This document shows positions 1 through 10,675 of a stretch of DNA of 64,000 nucleotides, piece by piece; position 1 is the first letter of the stretch; each line of letters starts with the position of its first letter. Position numbers and translations under genes: made by a program. Under the pieces are notes generated by a model, which made no database searches, was not told the DNA's origin, and saw nothing but the letters and a program-made list of their open reading frames with translations. The stretch spans positions 6,166,001 to 6,230,000 of the forward strand of contig CM050454.1 in the NCBI GenBank assembly GCA_027563935.2, read 5' to 3'. The stretch is from Costus lasius. Taxonomy: Eukaryota; Streptophyta; Magnoliopsida; Zingiberales; Costaceae.

Positions 1-439
1 CCCGAGTTCGGCAAGTCCTCTGTGTCTCGTCTTCTCCTTCCTCACCGTCGTCAAAGATGGTCCTTAGTGGCGGGCCTGGCGGCTGCGATGAGGGCTGAGG
101 GGAGGAGGAGCCTCCCTGCCTGCACGCCTACGAGCTCCATCTCCCTTCTCCGGCCACGATCATCAAACTAACGGACGATGCCTTCGAGTGTTGGTATTGC
201 GCAGGCGGGAGAACGTAGCGTGTAACAACCACAAGGAATTTGTCCAGCGTCCGCATCCGTGCATGAAGGCCACGTACTCATCCACAACGCGTGAACCTCG
301 TGTGAACCGCCAGTCAAGACGATACCTCTCATCTAACGCCTCCTATGGTTTCTTATCTAAGTCTGGATGGTTGATACTTGATGCAATGCTAAGCGACAAG
401 AATCCATGGTTGCTTGCTTCTCGTTGCTACTATACTCCC
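1..439. repeat. Left copy of a 439-bp dispersed block (uninterrupted)
   Basis: This stretch matches, nearly base for base, 35939-36011 plus 37472-37528 plus 56766-57087. Those three pieces form one second copy split by two retrotransposon insertions. Homology begins at or before base 1, so the block may extend beyond the window, and it ends at the shared string TATACTCCC. This copy shows the unoccupied target sites: the CCTGC that was duplicated around the large Athila element in the other copy occurs once here, near 118-122. No conserved protein was recognised in any frame. The open frame at 188-526 runs past the end of homology and looks fortuitous. Confidence 0.85.
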
Positions 440-840
440 CAGTTGCTAAGTTTTCATCTGCCATTAAATCCATCTGCCGTTAAATCCATCACCAAAGAAC
501 TCGTCCTCCTCTGGTGGGGTCATTGACGATTTCTTCCTCGACATCGACGCATCTCTTCTCGGAAACATTTGATCTGGTCTCTACCTTCCGCACTCCACCA
601 TGCCCAGCTTAGCCATGAGCTCCGATGTGAGTGAAAGTGATTCTGACATTTCCGGACGACATCCCCTTGATGCAAATCACTAGCGTCATTCTTCCTCCGT
701 GAATCTCTGTCCCGGCGCCTCCTAATGCAGCGCCAGCGATGGCGCCTTGTCCAATATCGTCGCTGCCATTGACGACGACACCTACAGCAACGCCAACCAC
801 GGCGCCGCCCACAGAACCACTGGCGTTAAATCACTGCCTG
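440..840. other. Unassigned moderately GC-rich spacer
   Basis: It lies between the end of the duplicated block and a solo LTR. Short open frames exist on both strands (minus 609-812, plus 739-990), rich in Ala, Gly and Val or Pro and Thr. They overlap one another and match no family I recognise, and the plus-strand one runs into the adjacent LTR. I see no supportable gene. Confidence 0.4.
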
Positions 841-845
841 TCGAT

Positions 846-2331
846 TGATAGGTATCTGCAAGTGCACGGATTTATCGAAGTAATAAAAAAGATATCGTTC
901 CCAACGAGGATCTGGCAGTCAAGTACCGATTACACGTTTGATCTATATCTAGACGATTCAATATGTGGTTTTTGTTTTGAAAACTTCTAATGCAAGAAAA
1001 TAGAAAGATGATTTTAGGGTTTTGGCTAAAAATCAATTCAGATAAAATCAGGACTCAGGGTTTCACCACGTTGACGATTATGAATTTAGTAAAAATAAAT
1101 CTTTGATCAGAAAATTATAGTTTTGAAAGGGATTTTTCCTAAGGTACATATTACCTCCTCCCGAAGCGTAATCCGGTACTTAGTTAAACTAATCACCTAC
1201 TCTCGTGACGATTAATGTAACTAAGCCCTTTAAGTTCTATGAAAAACCATGTTAATCCTTCAAGTAAATCCGAACTACTCCCGTGATCGGATTCACAGGT
1301 TTGAAAAGAATAGTTCCGACGTTGCGATTCACCTCCCGGTCCTTCTCGCAACGTCTAAGACGTAAAATTACGTGGCCAAGGTAAATTACGAAATAACACA
1401 ATTCAAATCAAATAAAATCTATAAAATTCATGTAAAAGATTTAAAACAATATGTTTAATCCATAAATCGTCAACAGGCTATTCCCCAAATCCCAAAAATA
1501 TGGTTTACACGTTCATATTCAAAGCAAACAACATGTTCATCGATGAATTCAACATGTAATCTCTCAAAAGTAGTGCAAAGAGACACTAGAAAGGTAATTA
1601 GAACTCTTCCCCTTGATCTGGTGATGAAGATGAAGAGTCAAATCCCCTCCTTTGCGTGATCTCTCGCCGTCGTTTTGCCCTAGAACTGATTTCCGCCGTC
1701 ACCGCTACCTCCTCACGTTTTCGTGCCGAGAAGCCCCCGAAACCCTTCCAAAACCTTTCCTTTTATAGTCTAATCAGTATAAAACCGGTCTAGGAAGGTT
1801 TCTGGAGAGCTTGGTTCAATTTTGGTTCAGTTTGGAGTCGAATCGAGTGAGAAACACGAAGGGGCGGAAACTTTTACGGCATGTGATGTGTTTACGGCTT
1901 CCGCCGTAATTCTCTCGGCATATAATGCTTTTGGTCACAGAAACTTTTACGGCCCGTGATGGAGTTACGGCTTCACCCGTGAAAGTTTCGGTGGACTTTT
2001 AGACTTAGCCGATTTTCATCTCCCGCTCGTCATCGTGTTTACTGCCGAATCCACAATTACGGCCAAGGCTGTAAATGTCTCGTTTTTCACCGTTTTTACT
2101 CCAAATTTGACGTGTGGGCTCGTGATCTCCTCGGGAATCTCATTATGGCTTCAAATCTCCCAAAATTCATCATTTTTACGCCTTTTTACCTACATTTTTA
2201 ATAAAACCAGAAAAAGTGAAGATTCTATGCAAAGTAAGATAAAAACACTAAAAGTAGCACAAAATCATGCAAATAAGCCCAAAATATGATCTAAAACATA
2301 GGCAAAAACATGGTGTAAAAATCACTTATCA
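846..2331 (-). mobile_element. Solo LTR, Athila/Tat-like Ty3/gypsy (TCGAT target duplication)
   Basis: Read on the minus strand, the element begins TGATAAGTGA and ends CACTTGCAGATACCTATCA, the TG...CA layout of an LTR. It is bordered by a perfect 5-bp direct repeat TCGAT at 841-845 and 2332-2336. The end resembles the ends of the LTRs at 36012 and 37529 (CCGTGCACTTG followed by ...ATCA). There is no primer site, polypurine tract or coding region, so it is a solo LTR of about 1.49 kb produced by recombination between the two LTRs of a former element. It carries TTACGGC-type palindromes described separately. Family assignment rests on resemblance to the neighbouring Athila-type LTRs. Confidence 0.9.
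1869..2075. repeat. Palindromic TTACGGC/GCCGTAA motif cluster inside solo LTR
   Basis: Several imperfect palindromes occur here, for example TTACGGCTTCCGCCGTAA, TTTACGGCCCGTGA and ATTACGGCCAAGGCTGTAA. They are the same motif class found at 37790-38085, 51403-51695 and 54955-55250, and, as CACGGCCGTG variants, at 36268-36440. Function unknown. Confidence 0.75.
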
Positions 2332-2336
2332 TCGAT

Positions 2337-3239
2337 CTAAGAAATCCCTTCTTCCCTGTCCCCGGAGCTGTTCCTAGACGGGCCCGTTGCTTCAAAGAAA
2401 AAAAAATAAAACAAAACTATTCATCACATCCAACATCCGGTGGCCTGATCTAGCCAAAACATCGGCCACACCTTCTCCTGAGTCAAGTGAGTTGATGACC
2501 GAGAGGATCCGGCAATCCGATGGCCAGATCGCCGGAATCGACAGAATCTCTGGCGATCACTTCTCACCGCCATGTGCAACATCCAACAGTCTGATCGAGC
2601 CCAGATTCCGTCCACGGCATCTCTTCGAGCGTGTGAATCTGTGGGCAAGAATGTGCAGTCATCCGGTGGCTGGATCACCGGAATCGAACATTTTTGTCCG
2701 ACCACCCTGTTTTGAACGAAAGTCACTCGCGTGACTTCGCTCGACGTAGAATCGCCACCGGCCGGCGATGAACTCCAACCACCAGTCCGACGAAACGTGG
2801 AGAGGCCTCGGCTGGAGTCGCCAAGAGTTTGGTGGCCGGACGGCAAACAACGGGCGGCAGACAGAGAAAAAACAGAAGGCAGACGAATGGCAAACACTAT
2901 TTGCCTTCATCACAAGCGAAAGAGAATTTTGATTGGAGCCACGATCCAATTTTCCCGATATACAATCAACGGTCAAGATTAAATTTAAGTCTCAATGGAT
3001 CCGATCTAATCACTTGAAGATCGACGACCGGATTGAATTTAAACCCAATGGTTTTGATTTGATCTTCTGATTCTAATCCGACAGCTCGGGTAAAATCTAA
3101 ACGAACGGTTCAGATTTAATCATCCAGGATCAAATGGCCTGGATTAAACTTAGAACTAATGGACAAGATTTTATCACCCAGGAATCAAAGGCTCTGATTG
3201 AATATACCTAAAAATCTGTTGATCCAGTTTTAAAAACAT
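2337..3239. other. Unassigned sequence grading into satellite-like DNA
   Basis: From 2337 to about 2930 the sequence is GC-balanced with overlapping open frames on both strands (2387-2734 plus, 2424-2897 minus), none recognisable. From about 2950 it becomes a loose series of phrases such as CAATGG and GGATT with AGATTTAAT, resembling degenerate versions of the adjacent 158-bp satellite. I see no gene. Confidence 0.4.
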
Positions 3240-5076
3240 TCAACGGCTGAGATTAATCTTACATAAATCTTAGCTAATCAGATGACATCCAAAGTAATCC
3301 AAATATTGATCCTTACTCATTTGAGTAAGATCTTTCCAGATCCGCCCTCAGATATTCGATCAAAATCTGGATCTAAGCAGATCATATGTGAATTAAGCTT
3401 TCAACGGCTATGATTGATTCGCACAAATCACAGCCAATCGGATAGCTCTCGAAATTATCTAAATATCAATCATTACAAATTTAGATCCAATATTTCCAGA
3501 TCCGTCCTCAGATTTTCGATCAGAAATGTGGATATAAGCAGATATGTGAATAAAGCTTTCAACGGCTAAGATTGATTTGGACTAATCTCAGCCGATTGGA
3601 TGATTTTTGAATTGATCCGAATATTGATCCTTACTCAAATAGATTAGATCGTTCTAGATCCACCCTTAGATTTTCGATCAGAGATCTAGATCAAAGTAGA
3701 TCTATGAATCGAACTTTCAATGGTTAAGATGGACTTATATGAATCTCGGCCAATCTAATGACATCCAAAGTTATCCAAATGCTGATCCTTATTCAAGTGA
3801 GCCAGATCTTTCCAAGTTCACTCACGGATTTTTGATCAGAGATCCAGATCTAAGCAGATCTGCAAATCAAATTTTCAACGGTTCAGAATAATTTGCATAA
3901 ATTTCAGTCAATCAGATAGCTCATGAAATTATCTGAATATTGATCCATACAAATTCGGATCCGATCTTTTCAGATTCACTCGCAGATTTTCGATCAAAGA
4001 TCTGGATGAAAGTAGATATGCAAATCAAACTTTCAATGGTTGAAATCGATTCATCCGAATCTCAGCCAACCGGATGGCTTCCAAGATAATCCAAGTATCA
4101 ATCCTTACCAAATCTGATCTGATCTTCCCAAATCCGTCCTCGGATTTTCGATCAGAGATCTGGATTAAAGCAGATCCATGAATCAAGACTTCAATGGCTG
4201 AAATTAATTTTTCCGAATCTTAGCCTATTGGATACCTCTCGAAATGTCCCAAATATGAATTTTCACTCATTTGAGCCAGATCTTTCCAAATCTGCCTTCA
4301 GATTTTCAATCAGAAATCTGGATCAAAACAGATATGTGAATCAAACTTTCAACGGATAATATTGATTTGCACAAATCTCAGCCAATCAAATACCTCTCAA
4401 AATAATCTGAATATGGATCCGTATGCATTTGGGTCAGATCTTTCCAGATCCACCTTTAGATTTTCAATCCGAGATCTAGATCAAAAGAAATCTATGAATT
4501 AAACTTTCAAAGACTGAAATCAACTCACAAAAACCAAAGCCAATCAGATGGCTTCTGATGCGACTCGAATGTTGATCCTTACATGTTTGAATCAGATCTT
4601 TTCAGATCCACCTTTAGATTTTCAATCAGAGATCTAGATCAAAGCAAATCTACGAATCAAACTTTCAACGGCTATGATTGATTTGCACAAATCTCAGTCA
4701 ATCGGATAGCTCTCGAAATGATCTGAATATTGATCCTTACTCATCTGAATAAGATCTTTCCAGATCCTCCTTCGGATTTTCAATCAGAGATCCGGATTAA
4801 GACAGATCCGCAAATCAAACTTTCAATGGCTGAAATTAACTCGCCAGAATCTCAATCAATCAGACGGCTCTCGAAATGATCCAAGCACCAATCCTCACCA
4901 AATCAGATTTGATCTTTCCAAATTCACCCTCGGATTTTCAATCAGAGATTTAGATCTAAACAGATCTGCGAATAAATCTTTCAACGATTGAAATTGAGTT
5001 ACCCGAATCTAAGCCAATCGTATGGCTTCTAAGATGATCAGAATGTTGATTCTTACTCATTTGGATTATATCGTTT
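3240..5076. repeat. Tandem satellite, 158-bp monomer, about 12 diverged copies
   Basis: The anchor string TCAACGG or TCAATGG (variants allowed) recurs at 3240, 3401, 3559, 3717, 3875, 4033, 4191, 4349, 4507, 4665, 4823 and 4981. After a first interval of 161, all ten intervals are exactly 158 bp. Each monomer also carries a GATCCTTACTCA-like phrase, a TCTTTCCAGATCC-like phrase and CAGATTTTCGATCAGAGATC. Monomers differ at many positions (by eye perhaps 70-85% identity) yet contain almost no net indels. The monomer is close to a nucleosome repeat length. Non-coding. Confidence 0.95.
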
Positions 5077-6000
5077 ACTAAATTCCGAACGTCTAGCCCT
5101 CACGGCTCGTTCGTCAATTCAACCAAACTTTGAACACTTGGCCCATCGGCTCGTTCACTCAATTTCGAACGCCTGGTCCATTGGCTCGTTCAACCAAATT
5201 CCGAACATTTAGCCCCACTGCTCGTTCAACAACTTAACTAAGTTTTGAATGTCTGGCCCTCATGACTTGTTTGTCAACACAACCAAACTTTGAACGCTTG
5301 GCCCCACGGCTTGTTCTCTGAATTCCGAATGTTTGGCCCATCAGCCCATTCTCCAAATTTTGAACGTTTGGCCCCACAGCCCATTCATCAAAATTCTAAA
5401 CGTTTGGTCCCACGACCCGTTTATTCAACTTTCGAACGCTTAGCCCATCGGCTCGTGCGCCCAAATTTTGAACGCTTGGCCCATCGGCTCGTTCATTCAA
5501 ACTTTGAACGCTTGGCCTATTGGCTCGTTCACCCGAATTTTAAATGCTTGGCCCATCGGCCCCTTTATCAAATTTCAAATGTTTGGCTCATTGGCCCGTT
5601 CACCCAAATTCAAATGTTTAGCCTCATTGGCCTGTTTATCTGAATTTCTGAATGATTGGTCTCACGACCCGTTCATTTGAATTTTAAACGCTTGGCCCAT
5701 CGGCTCGTTCGTCCAAATTTTGAACGCTTGGCCTATCGGCTCATTCATTCAAAATCTAAATAATTGGTCCCACCACCCATTCACCCAATTTTGAATGTTT
5801 GGTCCCACGACCCGTTCATCCAAACTTTGAACGCTAAGCTCATTAGTCCTCCAAATTCTGAATGATTGGTCCCACGACCCATTCACCCAAATTTTGAACG
5901 TTTGGTCCCACGACCCGTTCATCTAAATTTTGAATGCTTGGTCCCACGGCTCGTTCACCCAAATCTAAATGTTTAGCCTCACGGCTCGTTCACCTAACCT
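5077..6000. repeat. 36-bp minisatellite, roughly 25 copies
   Basis: The consensus is approximately GAACGCTTGGCCCATCGGCT followed by CGTTCACCCAAATTTT. Phase is shown by GAACGCT starts at 5434, 5470 and 5506, exactly 36 bp apart, with many diverged neighbours before and after. Because 36 is a multiple of three, long stretches stay open and encode a 12-residue repeat (5290-5643, including FERLAHRLV-type units). I take that as a by-product of the period, not a gene. It directly adjoins the 158-bp satellite. Confidence 0.9.
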
Positions 6001-6513
6001 TTGCACTCAACTCATCCAGTTAATTCAAACATAGTCATGGACGATAAATATCTGACGTGTGTTGTTAATAACGTTGTTTGGGAGGTACGTACGTCGATAC
6101 TTTGTATCGGGGCGTAGTTCCTCAACGTTGTTATAATGCAACTCAGATATTTCTCCATGACATATGTCACATGAACATCAGTCTTGAGGGTGTACTCTTA
6201 TAATCAAATTGTAAACCGTATCATGACACGAAATTATAAATGACATTATTCTTTCAACCATTTTATCTTCACTTTGTTATATGTTATAGATCTCTTAATC
6301 AAAGGTGTCTTAAGCTACTTAGGGGTAATTAACAATAAATGCTTGCGTTCATTGGAAGTTAAAACCTACTAAAATAAAAAGTCTTATAATTTATAAGATG
6401 AATTTGAAATGGTCGAATTATCTTTTTAATATTCAATTTACATTAAAATTTAATCAAAAATGACCCAAAGTTAAACAGATTCAACAATTTAATCAAAAAT
6501 GACCCTTAAACAG
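6001..6513. other. AT-rich spacer before WRKY remnant
   Basis: No coding potential is recognised. The last part, just before the WRKY exon, is probably residual intron sequence because it ends in a plausible 3' splice site (AAACAG at 6508-6513). Confidence 0.4.
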
Positions 6514-6520
6514 ATTCAAC
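6449..6520 (+). repeat. Imperfect tandem duplication containing a splice acceptor
   Basis: The phrase TTTAATCAAAAATGACCC followed by TTAAACAGATTCAAC occurs at 6449-6485 (with 4 extra bases) and again at 6488-6520. The second copy runs into the WRKY coding sequence, so the 3' splice junction CAG/ATTCAAC is duplicated. Confidence 0.8.
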
Positions 6521-7133
6521 GGTGTTCGGAGGACCGGTCGGTGCTGATCACGACATACGAGGGCGCGCACAACCATCCGCTTCCTCCGGTGGCAGAGGCC
6601 ATGGCGGCGACCACTTCGACGGCGGTGTCCATGCTGCTATCCGGCTCCATGCCGACCGCTCACGAGGGGTTTGTCAACCCGAACAGTTTACTTTCTCGGG
6701 CAATTACGGATCCATCATCGTCCATAGCGACGGTGTCCGCGTCGGCTCCATTCCCCATCGTCACGTTGGATCTCACTCGCCACACGCTACCCGCTCCAAT
6801 TGTTCACTAGCAGAGACCGGCGGCCGCAGCTCCCAGATTTCACGTCCAATTCCCTACTGCCGGTGCGCCAGCCCCGGCCTCCCACATCAGCATAATCTGT
6901 CCACTTTCTCGGGGTTGCACTCATCAACGAGCAGCAGCGGCGGCGGCAGCTGCGACGTCGATTTCACGGCCAAATTCTTGCAGATTAAACTGCAAGCACC
7001 GCAACCGTCAGGATCGCAAGAAAACTCGGTGAGTTCCATCACCACCGATCCTAACTTCACTGCTGCAGTTGCGGCTGCGGTGAGCTTGATAATGAACCGC
7101 AATGGCGACGGCGACGGCGGCAGCGCTCATTAA
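6514..7133 (+). pseudogene. WRKY group IIb transcription factor, last exon only, broken
   Basis: Translation from 6514 gives [20 protein letters not shown] then HPLPP, the second half of a WRKY domain with its HNH zinc ligands. The usual WRKYGQK half is absent. WRKY group II genes of types a and b carry an intron just before the VQR motif, and this fragment starts there after an AG acceptor. Downstream, [18 protein letters not shown] is typical of group IIb (WRKY6/31/42-like). The frame meets TAG at 6808-6810. The family's C-terminal tail, ITTDPNFTAAVAAAVSLIM, lies in another frame ending at 7131-7133, so there is a stop and at least one frameshift. No upstream WRKY exons lie in the window. 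A processed origin is unlikely because an intron boundary is preserved. Confidence 0.88.
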
Positions 7134-10100
7134 ACAAGAAGAAAAACTAAATCAATAACTGAGCTATAATTAGTGGGTTTGTTCCTTAATTTCTTTTAGT
7201 TTTATTGGTAGGTGGATTTAATTATGAGAATAAATAGTGAAAGCTTTGTTTTTCTTCATGCATCACGCAGTTGCAAGAAAACAAAGCAGAAAAAGTTCCC
7301 TTTTGTTTGGAGTTTTGTATATGTTTCATGCATGGAGATGCTTAATTAGGGTTTGGACGTTGAATGCGGGCATGAATGGCGATGGGCATTGCGTTCATGG
7401 ATTGACGGTTTGCATTCACGTGAACCGCGCCGACAGCCGCCGTAGGGTTTGACATGCCTTACCATTTCTTGAAAAATTTTTTGCAGCGGGGCACCCAACT
7501 GCATCGACCTGCAGTAGGGTACCTGGCTGTGTATAGGTTTCACAATAATGTTAACGCAGGATTTTGTAAAATGACACACATTTCAAGATTTTACGAAATC
7601 TAGGGTTCCACTTCATGATATTGTGTCACAAAATTTTTTCTCATTTCCTGAATATTGTCGAATACTTGCCGCCAGGTTCTTTTCTAAATACATCCTCAAG
7701 AAATAATATATAAATTTAATAAATATGTTTATATTTGTGGGAGATGGGTATTTAGTTTAATAATAAATTTGCACATAAGGCAGAATGCAAATTTGGACAT
7801 AGAATATAATTTTTAACTCGATCAAATTTTGTTTTTCAATTTTGGTAGTGTGGCCTTAGGAGATCGAATGTCATGCAATTAGGTATTTGATATTATGTAT
7901 ATTTATCACATATTTTTATTACATTTTATATATTTAATTAAGCAATGCTTGCACACGCTCCAAGCCCATATATTAAAAAAAGAGAAAACTTTGATATAAT
8001 CATAATGCATTAAGATTATTTTGTTATCTCAATCATGATTAAGTCAAAGTGCTAGAGTGAAAAAGAATTTGATATATAGAAACATTCAATTTGGGTATAG
8101 TCAAGATGATCCATGCTATTTCATTCATTGTAAATTTTAAGACACAATATTTACTCCTACACTTGAGAAACTTGCTAAGTCCATACCTCATAATATAACT
8201 GAACCTAACATGACTCACCCTATCACCCAAAGGTCAAACAATGGATAGGCCATTTTTTTGCTCGATCAATTGTAATGCTTCAATCTTCATCAAGTGATTC
8301 ATTGTGCTAGTGATTGTCTTACTCAAACCCTCTACTTGATCGAAGGAGAACTTCTAGAAGACACTACTAAGGAACTTGAGTCAAGTCACCATAGTATTCT
8401 CTAATTTGAACTAGGAGGGGACTAAAGAGAAGAAGCAAATTTACCTCATGCCTTTGCTACAATATGACACTTTTTTACCTTGCCAAAATCTTTATTGATG
8501 GAAGTAGTTTAACACTTGTTTATCCTCCATAGGGATGGCAGGGAGTTTGTTGCCACTGACCTTGAAACAAACCGATCGGGTTTCAAAAGCTCCACCCCAC
8601 ACTTGACCCTAACAAGGGATCGGGTCCCTGTAGGGAAAATAGAGCTGCAACGAAGGGCGAGGGCCTAGTGGTGGTGAGTGTCAAGTAGCAAGGGCGGGTA
8701 GGAGGGGAAGCGAGAGCAGTGAACACATTGGCTATGGTTAGTTTATTTTAATAAAATATTAAGTCCAGCTAAGTGCATATTCATGTTTGGGGTAGTTTTT
8801 AAAATCTCACACTCAATTCTTACCCAATATGTGTTATGATCAATACATCATCTAGCCATTTAGGCACGCAGTCATATATATTTAACTCTTGATGAAGCCA
8901 CACAACTTATTAGTTATCAACTCGAATTGAGGGCCCATAGAATTTTGTGGGGTGGTCTCAAGCTCTAAAGTAGTCTTATAGAGTGAGTTATTCCTTTGCA
9001 CTCAATTTGCTAATGAGGAGCTAGGGGTGGCCCCATGGGATGTGGATTGGGCCTTTAAACCCTAAATATATGAGACTTTTCTTAACGACTAGTGTAGTAG
9101 GTGATGCATAAGCTATGGGAGAAGGTGAGTGGTTGTGTGGATGTAAATCCGTAGTAGTGACTCTTACCTTTATTAGTGCCATTGTAATGATGCTCAACTT
9201 TGTCATCCAAGGTGATCGAAGTCTAATGTATCTTTGGTACTTTGGTAAGGATGGATTGAGCTCCCAATTTCATTGTTTCCCATTTAGTTGATAGAAAGGG
9301 AAATGCCTTAAAATTATTTTGGGTGTCCGACCATCGAGACTTGTCAACAAACCCTCGAGGGGATAAGTATAGGGACCACCAAGCACATGCGAGAAGGTAA
9401 GCAATCTTTGTGAGTTACATCGCATATTTAATTCATTTTTGTCACATGTGAGATTATTGATTGAAGTATGAAAGAGAAAATACCCATCTTATATTCCTCT
9501 TATTATATGTTGCTAGGAAAGAAATATGAACCAAGATATCGATTCATCTTCATAAAAGCAACCAAACTACAATTGAGCTCAAATAACTTGAAAAAGCTAT
9601 ATAAGCATTGCTATATTTGACTTAATTTTTATATTGGGATTCGCTAAGACGTAGATCCACTAACCCATAAATCCATCAAATAGTCTTTTCTGAGTAGAAA
9701 GCTATTATTGTGAATTTATGGTCTTTTATTATGAATTTCATCAAGAAGGCACTTGCATCTTCTTCCTCTTCCTCTTCCTCTTACTCTTCCTCTCCATACA
9801 TTTGTTTTGATGTGGAAGTGATTTGCAAGCACAATATTTATTCTACCTCTTTGCAAGCATTGGTAAAGAGACTCCTTTGAGGTATTTTGTGTTGTGTTTA
9901 AGAAATATCATATGTTCATGATATTTTGATTCTTGCATCCATTGCACTCTTCGAATTGATTAGTGAAAATTGCTTATTTCTCTCTCAGTGGATATAAGCA
10001 TATATTGAATTAAGTAAATTTGTGTGCTTTGTATAAATTAGAAGGCTTATTGCATAACAAGCATCACCATTAGTGTTATTATACATAAAGTCATAGCACA

Positions 10101-10675
10101 TCAATATGAAGAAGGAAACAAGTTTAATGAATAGATCTATGATTGAATCATGTCTTTATTACTTTACTTGCCTACCTAAAAAAGTACATTAACTTTAATT
10201 TAAACACAAACATGGCGAACGAATCATTTCTCACCTTTGTTTGAATTGAATGGATGGACAATTGACGCAGCCACACATCTGAAATGTATATTTAGTGGGA
10301 GTCAACAACAATTAACACAATTTGTTTGGTGAGCTTTCCATTTCAATCGTCGTCCGGGTTTCACATCGCGCCATATGTTTTGACAAACAAAATGGCGGCT
10401 TGAACAAGAGAAGCTAATAATAAACACCAAGTCAAAACAAGAAACCCAAACTTTCCACCCCCAAAGTGTTTTGTGTTTCCCCAAGACGCATTGACAAATC
10501 TAGAATCCAAATAAAATTAAGCTTCTTTTATAAAATTTTCTTATATTGATAGAGTAATAATATTTTTCTTGAAATGTTTTATTATTCTCAAGAGCAATGA
10601 AGACAATTGCTCACTCTCTAGACTTTATGTAGATTCGTCCCACATAAAGAATGTAATGCTCCAAATGAACATATC
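7134..10675. other. AT-rich intergenic DNA, no gene recognised
   Basis: About 3.5 kb with only short, unrelated open frames. Small items seen: a CTT/CCT microsatellite near 9757-9795, and a phrase near 8529-8640 (TAGGGATGGCAGGG...) that recalls the start of the hAT MITE at 56198 but without a clear partner end. I see no RNA gene or conserved domain. Confidence 0.5.

Noticed and set aside
5290..5680. 117- and 70-residue frames with FERLAHRLV-type repeats as a gene
   Set aside because: They follow only from a repeat period divisible by three; no start context, no conservation and frames break as units diverge.
5077..6000. Regular 36-bp repeats resembling a CRISPR array
   Set aside because: The units are head-to-tail with no spacers, diverge from each other, and lie in eukaryotic DNA with introns and retrotransposons.
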